A stretch of 64,000 bases of DNA from RGIG8244 sp045639325 (GTDB taxonomy: Bacteria > Verrucomicrobiota > Lentisphaeria > Victivallales > UBA1829): positions 1-64,000 of the forward strand of contig JAZUCU010000029.1 in NCBI GenBank assembly GCA_045639325.1. Reading direction: 5' to 3'. A program made the translations under genes and the position numbers. The notes beneath the pieces were generated by a model. It made no database searches. It saw only the letters and a list, made by a program, of their open reading frames with translations, and was not told the origin of the DNA. Shown in pieces: positions 62,416 to 64,000 of the stretch; positions within the stretch are counted from its first letter, which is position 1; each line of letters opens with the position of its first letter.

Positions 62416-64000
62416 TTACTCCTTGATCATAGATTTTTTCAATTGTTCGGGGATTTCTCTGATGTTGAACATCTGTTCCGTCAACTGAGCATCCTGTCCG
62501 CCATATTCACCGGTTCCCAAACGGCGTTCCGCTTTGATAATGCGCGTACGGATATACCGGGCTTCCACGTCTTTCGGGAGAATTACGTCATCAAAGTTGA
62601 AGATTTCATGGAGATTACCTTCCTGCTGCAATTTTTCAGGAACGGTTACCGTTCTTTTAGGAACCATGACACGCCATGCTTTCATGTCGAAAGAACCTTC
62701 TACGACATAAGTGGTTCTTCTTACATAACGTGCCTGATGGAAGACGGTTGTAATACGATTGATGAACCGGTTTTCACCCAGGTCGATCATCGTCCAGCCA
62801 ATCCCGAGACCGGGTGTCCAGTTGGTATTCAATTTACCATCGTATGCCGTCGATGCCTTACCAAGTCCGTATTCACGGCTGGCGTATGCAACGATATTGC
62901 CGATTCCGTCGATCAGGTTCAAGGCGCGATGCTGGCGTTTATAACGGAGCCAATCTTTTTGTGTTTTCGATTTACCGCGGATATAATTGCGGATCTCTTC
63001 AATAATTTCTGCAGCACTCTTATCCAGTTTAACATGTTTTTTGACTTTTGCGTAGTCGGTACCGATCAGGAACATGACCGGAAGCATTGCTTCATACGCT
63101 CTGCGGATATGGGTACGGTTCTGTTCTTTTTTTGCTGCTTCATATCCCTGCATCAGAATCTTGTAACATTCTGCGGTCACTTCCGGTGCTTCATACGGCG
63201 CAGCAACCAACGGACCACCGCTGGTCATGCCCACAAAGCCGGATTCCCAGTGTACTTTACGCAGATATTTGAAGTACTTATCCACATACGGACCCGCTGC
63301 CGGACCATAATATTCGTTACAGAACATGGTTTCCAACGCTTCCCCATTGCGGTAACATTCTTCCGGATCCCACATGGCACGGGCAAGGATCCACGGACGG
63401 AAAGGACAGCCCTGCTTCACCTGGAGACTGGTCATCAGACCGATTTCTTCCGGGAAAAATCCATCGGTAATACCCATGGCATGAACGTCACGGACGTTGG
63501 TCACGTTCATCAACTGGTCCGGATAGGTCATCCAGTGTGTGCCGCCCCAGACGTAGTCCCAGAACAGAATATGTTTACAAACTTTCTGCCATTCCTGGAC
63601 CACATTTTTCATAAATTTGTTTGCCATTTTGTTTTTCGGGTCCATATACGGTCTGCCGCGGCGGACACCGAGAGTCACGATCTGTACTGCCACGTTATCA
63701 TTGGCTTTCATATCTTTCGGCGGAAGCACACTGTTGATATAGGCAAAAACAACCAGTTTGACATTGGGAAATTCTTTTTTGACGATTTCTCCGACACGGT
63801 TGGCAAAATAGATCCAGCGTGCAGATTCACGGTTACCATGTTTTTTGATCAGATCCTGACACGGTTTGCAACCGCACATCCCCTTATTGCCGTCCCCTTC
63901 ACCCATGTGGAGGAATTTGGCTTTCGGAGCTTTTTTCAAGAAGTAAATCGCACGTTTGGCGGTTTCTTTGATCAAACCTTCGTTGGTCAGACAGTAGTCC
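62416..64000 (-). CDS. DUF4838-type glycosidase with C-terminal discoidin-like domain, 5' end outside the window
   Basis: The frame is open to the last base (it continues through DYCLTNEG before the internal TTG at 63975), so the gene starts beyond 64000. About 527 residues are visible. The DUF4838 region, a GH20/GH67-like TIM-barrel, has FLHMGEGDGNKGMCGCKPC, FANRVGEIVKKEFPNVKLVVFAY and DYVWGGTHWM. After a helical part (about 260-370) comes an F5/8-type C (discoidin-like) carbohydrate-binding fold (GLGIGWTMIDLGENRFINRITTVFH). Enzymes of this type are exported in related bacteria; the signal would lie outside the window. Confidence 0.85.
   Translation of the reverse strand, partial: DYCLTNEGLIKETAKRAIYFLKKAPKAKFLHMGEGDGNKGMCGCKPCQDLIKKHGNRESARWIYFANRVGEIVKKEFPNVKLVVFAYINSVLPPKDMKANDNVAVQIVTLGVRRGRPYMDPKNKMANKFMKNVVQEWQKVCKHILFWDYVWGGTHWMTYPDQLMNVTNVRDVHAMGITDGFFPEEIGLMTSLQVKQGCPFRPWILARAMWDPEECYRNGEALETMFCNEYYGPAAGPYVDKYFKYLRKVHWESGFVGMTSGGPLVAAPYEAPEVTAECYKILMQGYEAAKKEQNRTHIRRAYEAMLPVMFLIGTDYAKVKKHVKLDKSAAEIIEEIRNYIRGKSKTQKDWLRYKRQHRALNLIDGIGNIVAYASREYGLGKASTAYDGKLNTNWTPGLGIGWTMIDLGENRFINRITTVFHQARYVRRTTYVVEGSFDMKAWRVMVPKRTVTVPEKLQQEGNLHEIFNFDDVILPKDVEARYIRTRIIKAERRLGTGEYGGQDAQLTEQMFNIREIPEQLKKSMIKE

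Noticed and set aside
62416..63975. TTG at 63975 as the true start of the DUF4838 gene
   Set aside because: The frame remains open with family-like sequence up to base 64000, so the gene is cut by the window end.
1..64000. tRNA, rRNA, tmRNA, riboswitch and CRISPR signals
   Set aside because: None recognised by eye on either strand; a covariance search would be needed to exclude weak ones.

Overview
The window reads as chromosome of a Gram-negative bacterium of the PVC group, most probably Lentisphaerota (Victivallis-like). The grounds are protein style rather than a marker gene: pseudopilins with an FTLIELLVVIAIIA-type N-terminus and an H-x9-DG C-terminal motif, many FAD-dependent and Gfo/Idh/MocA oxidoreductases, sialate O-acetylesterases, a DUF4838-type glycosidase, a TrpB2-type tryptophan synthase, and an mcsA-mcsB pair next to grpE-dnaJ. 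The assignment is an inference. I found no rRNA, tRNA or CRISPR array.

Layout. 1-324 is a long imperfect inverted repeat (MITE-like). 0.6-4.4 kb holds a sialate O-acetylesterase convergent with a membrane protein/FAD oxidoreductase pair. 4.6-8.7 kb is a protein-quality-control block on the plus strand: mcsA, mcsB, grpE, dnaJ, smpB. 8.7-14.8 kb is a minus-strand operon: Nudix hydrolase, small coiled-coil protein, dnaE, secreted protein. 15-18.2 kb has a tandem pair of related proteins (one cytoplasmic, one exported) and a ZIP metal transporter. 18.3-19.9 kb is trpB2 preceded by a leader that looks like a classical ribosome-mediated trp attenuator: an 18-residue peptide with three Trp codons, an antiterminator and two terminators. 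20-23 kb has rsmI, rsmG and small proteins. 22.5-30.7 kb is a Tad-type (cpaB, FHA-tadA, tadB, tadC) operon continuing through DUF192, FHA and PEGA-lipoprotein genes. 30.8 kb encodes a small exported protein that resembles a BECR-fold RNase toxin domain.

31-64 kb is almost entirely carbohydrate catabolism: a second sialate esterase, heparinase II/III-like lyase, GH116-like enzyme, two paralogues of an unrecognised glycosidase-like family, a GntR/LacI-hybrid regulator, a pseudopilin with large secreted lectin-glycosidase, a Fic protein, a degenerate GH36 protein, and a seven-gene operon (two Gfo/Idh/MocA oxidoreductases, GH29 fucosidase, small secreted protein, acyl esterase, MGH1/GH63-like glycosidase, FAD oxidoreductase). 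It ends with a TPR-like protein, a second pseudopilin and a DUF4838 glycosidase cut by the window end. The mixture (fucosidase, esterases, lyase, oxidoreductases) suits stepwise breakdown of fucosylated, acetylated or uronate-rich glycans such as mucin or plant/algal polymers.

Promoters recognisable by eye share a -35 of TTGNAN type and a -10 that is usually TATATT, with 16-18 bp spacing. The two strongest unexplained signals are the trp attenuator upstream of trpB2 and the exported RNase-like toxin domain without a visible immunity gene.
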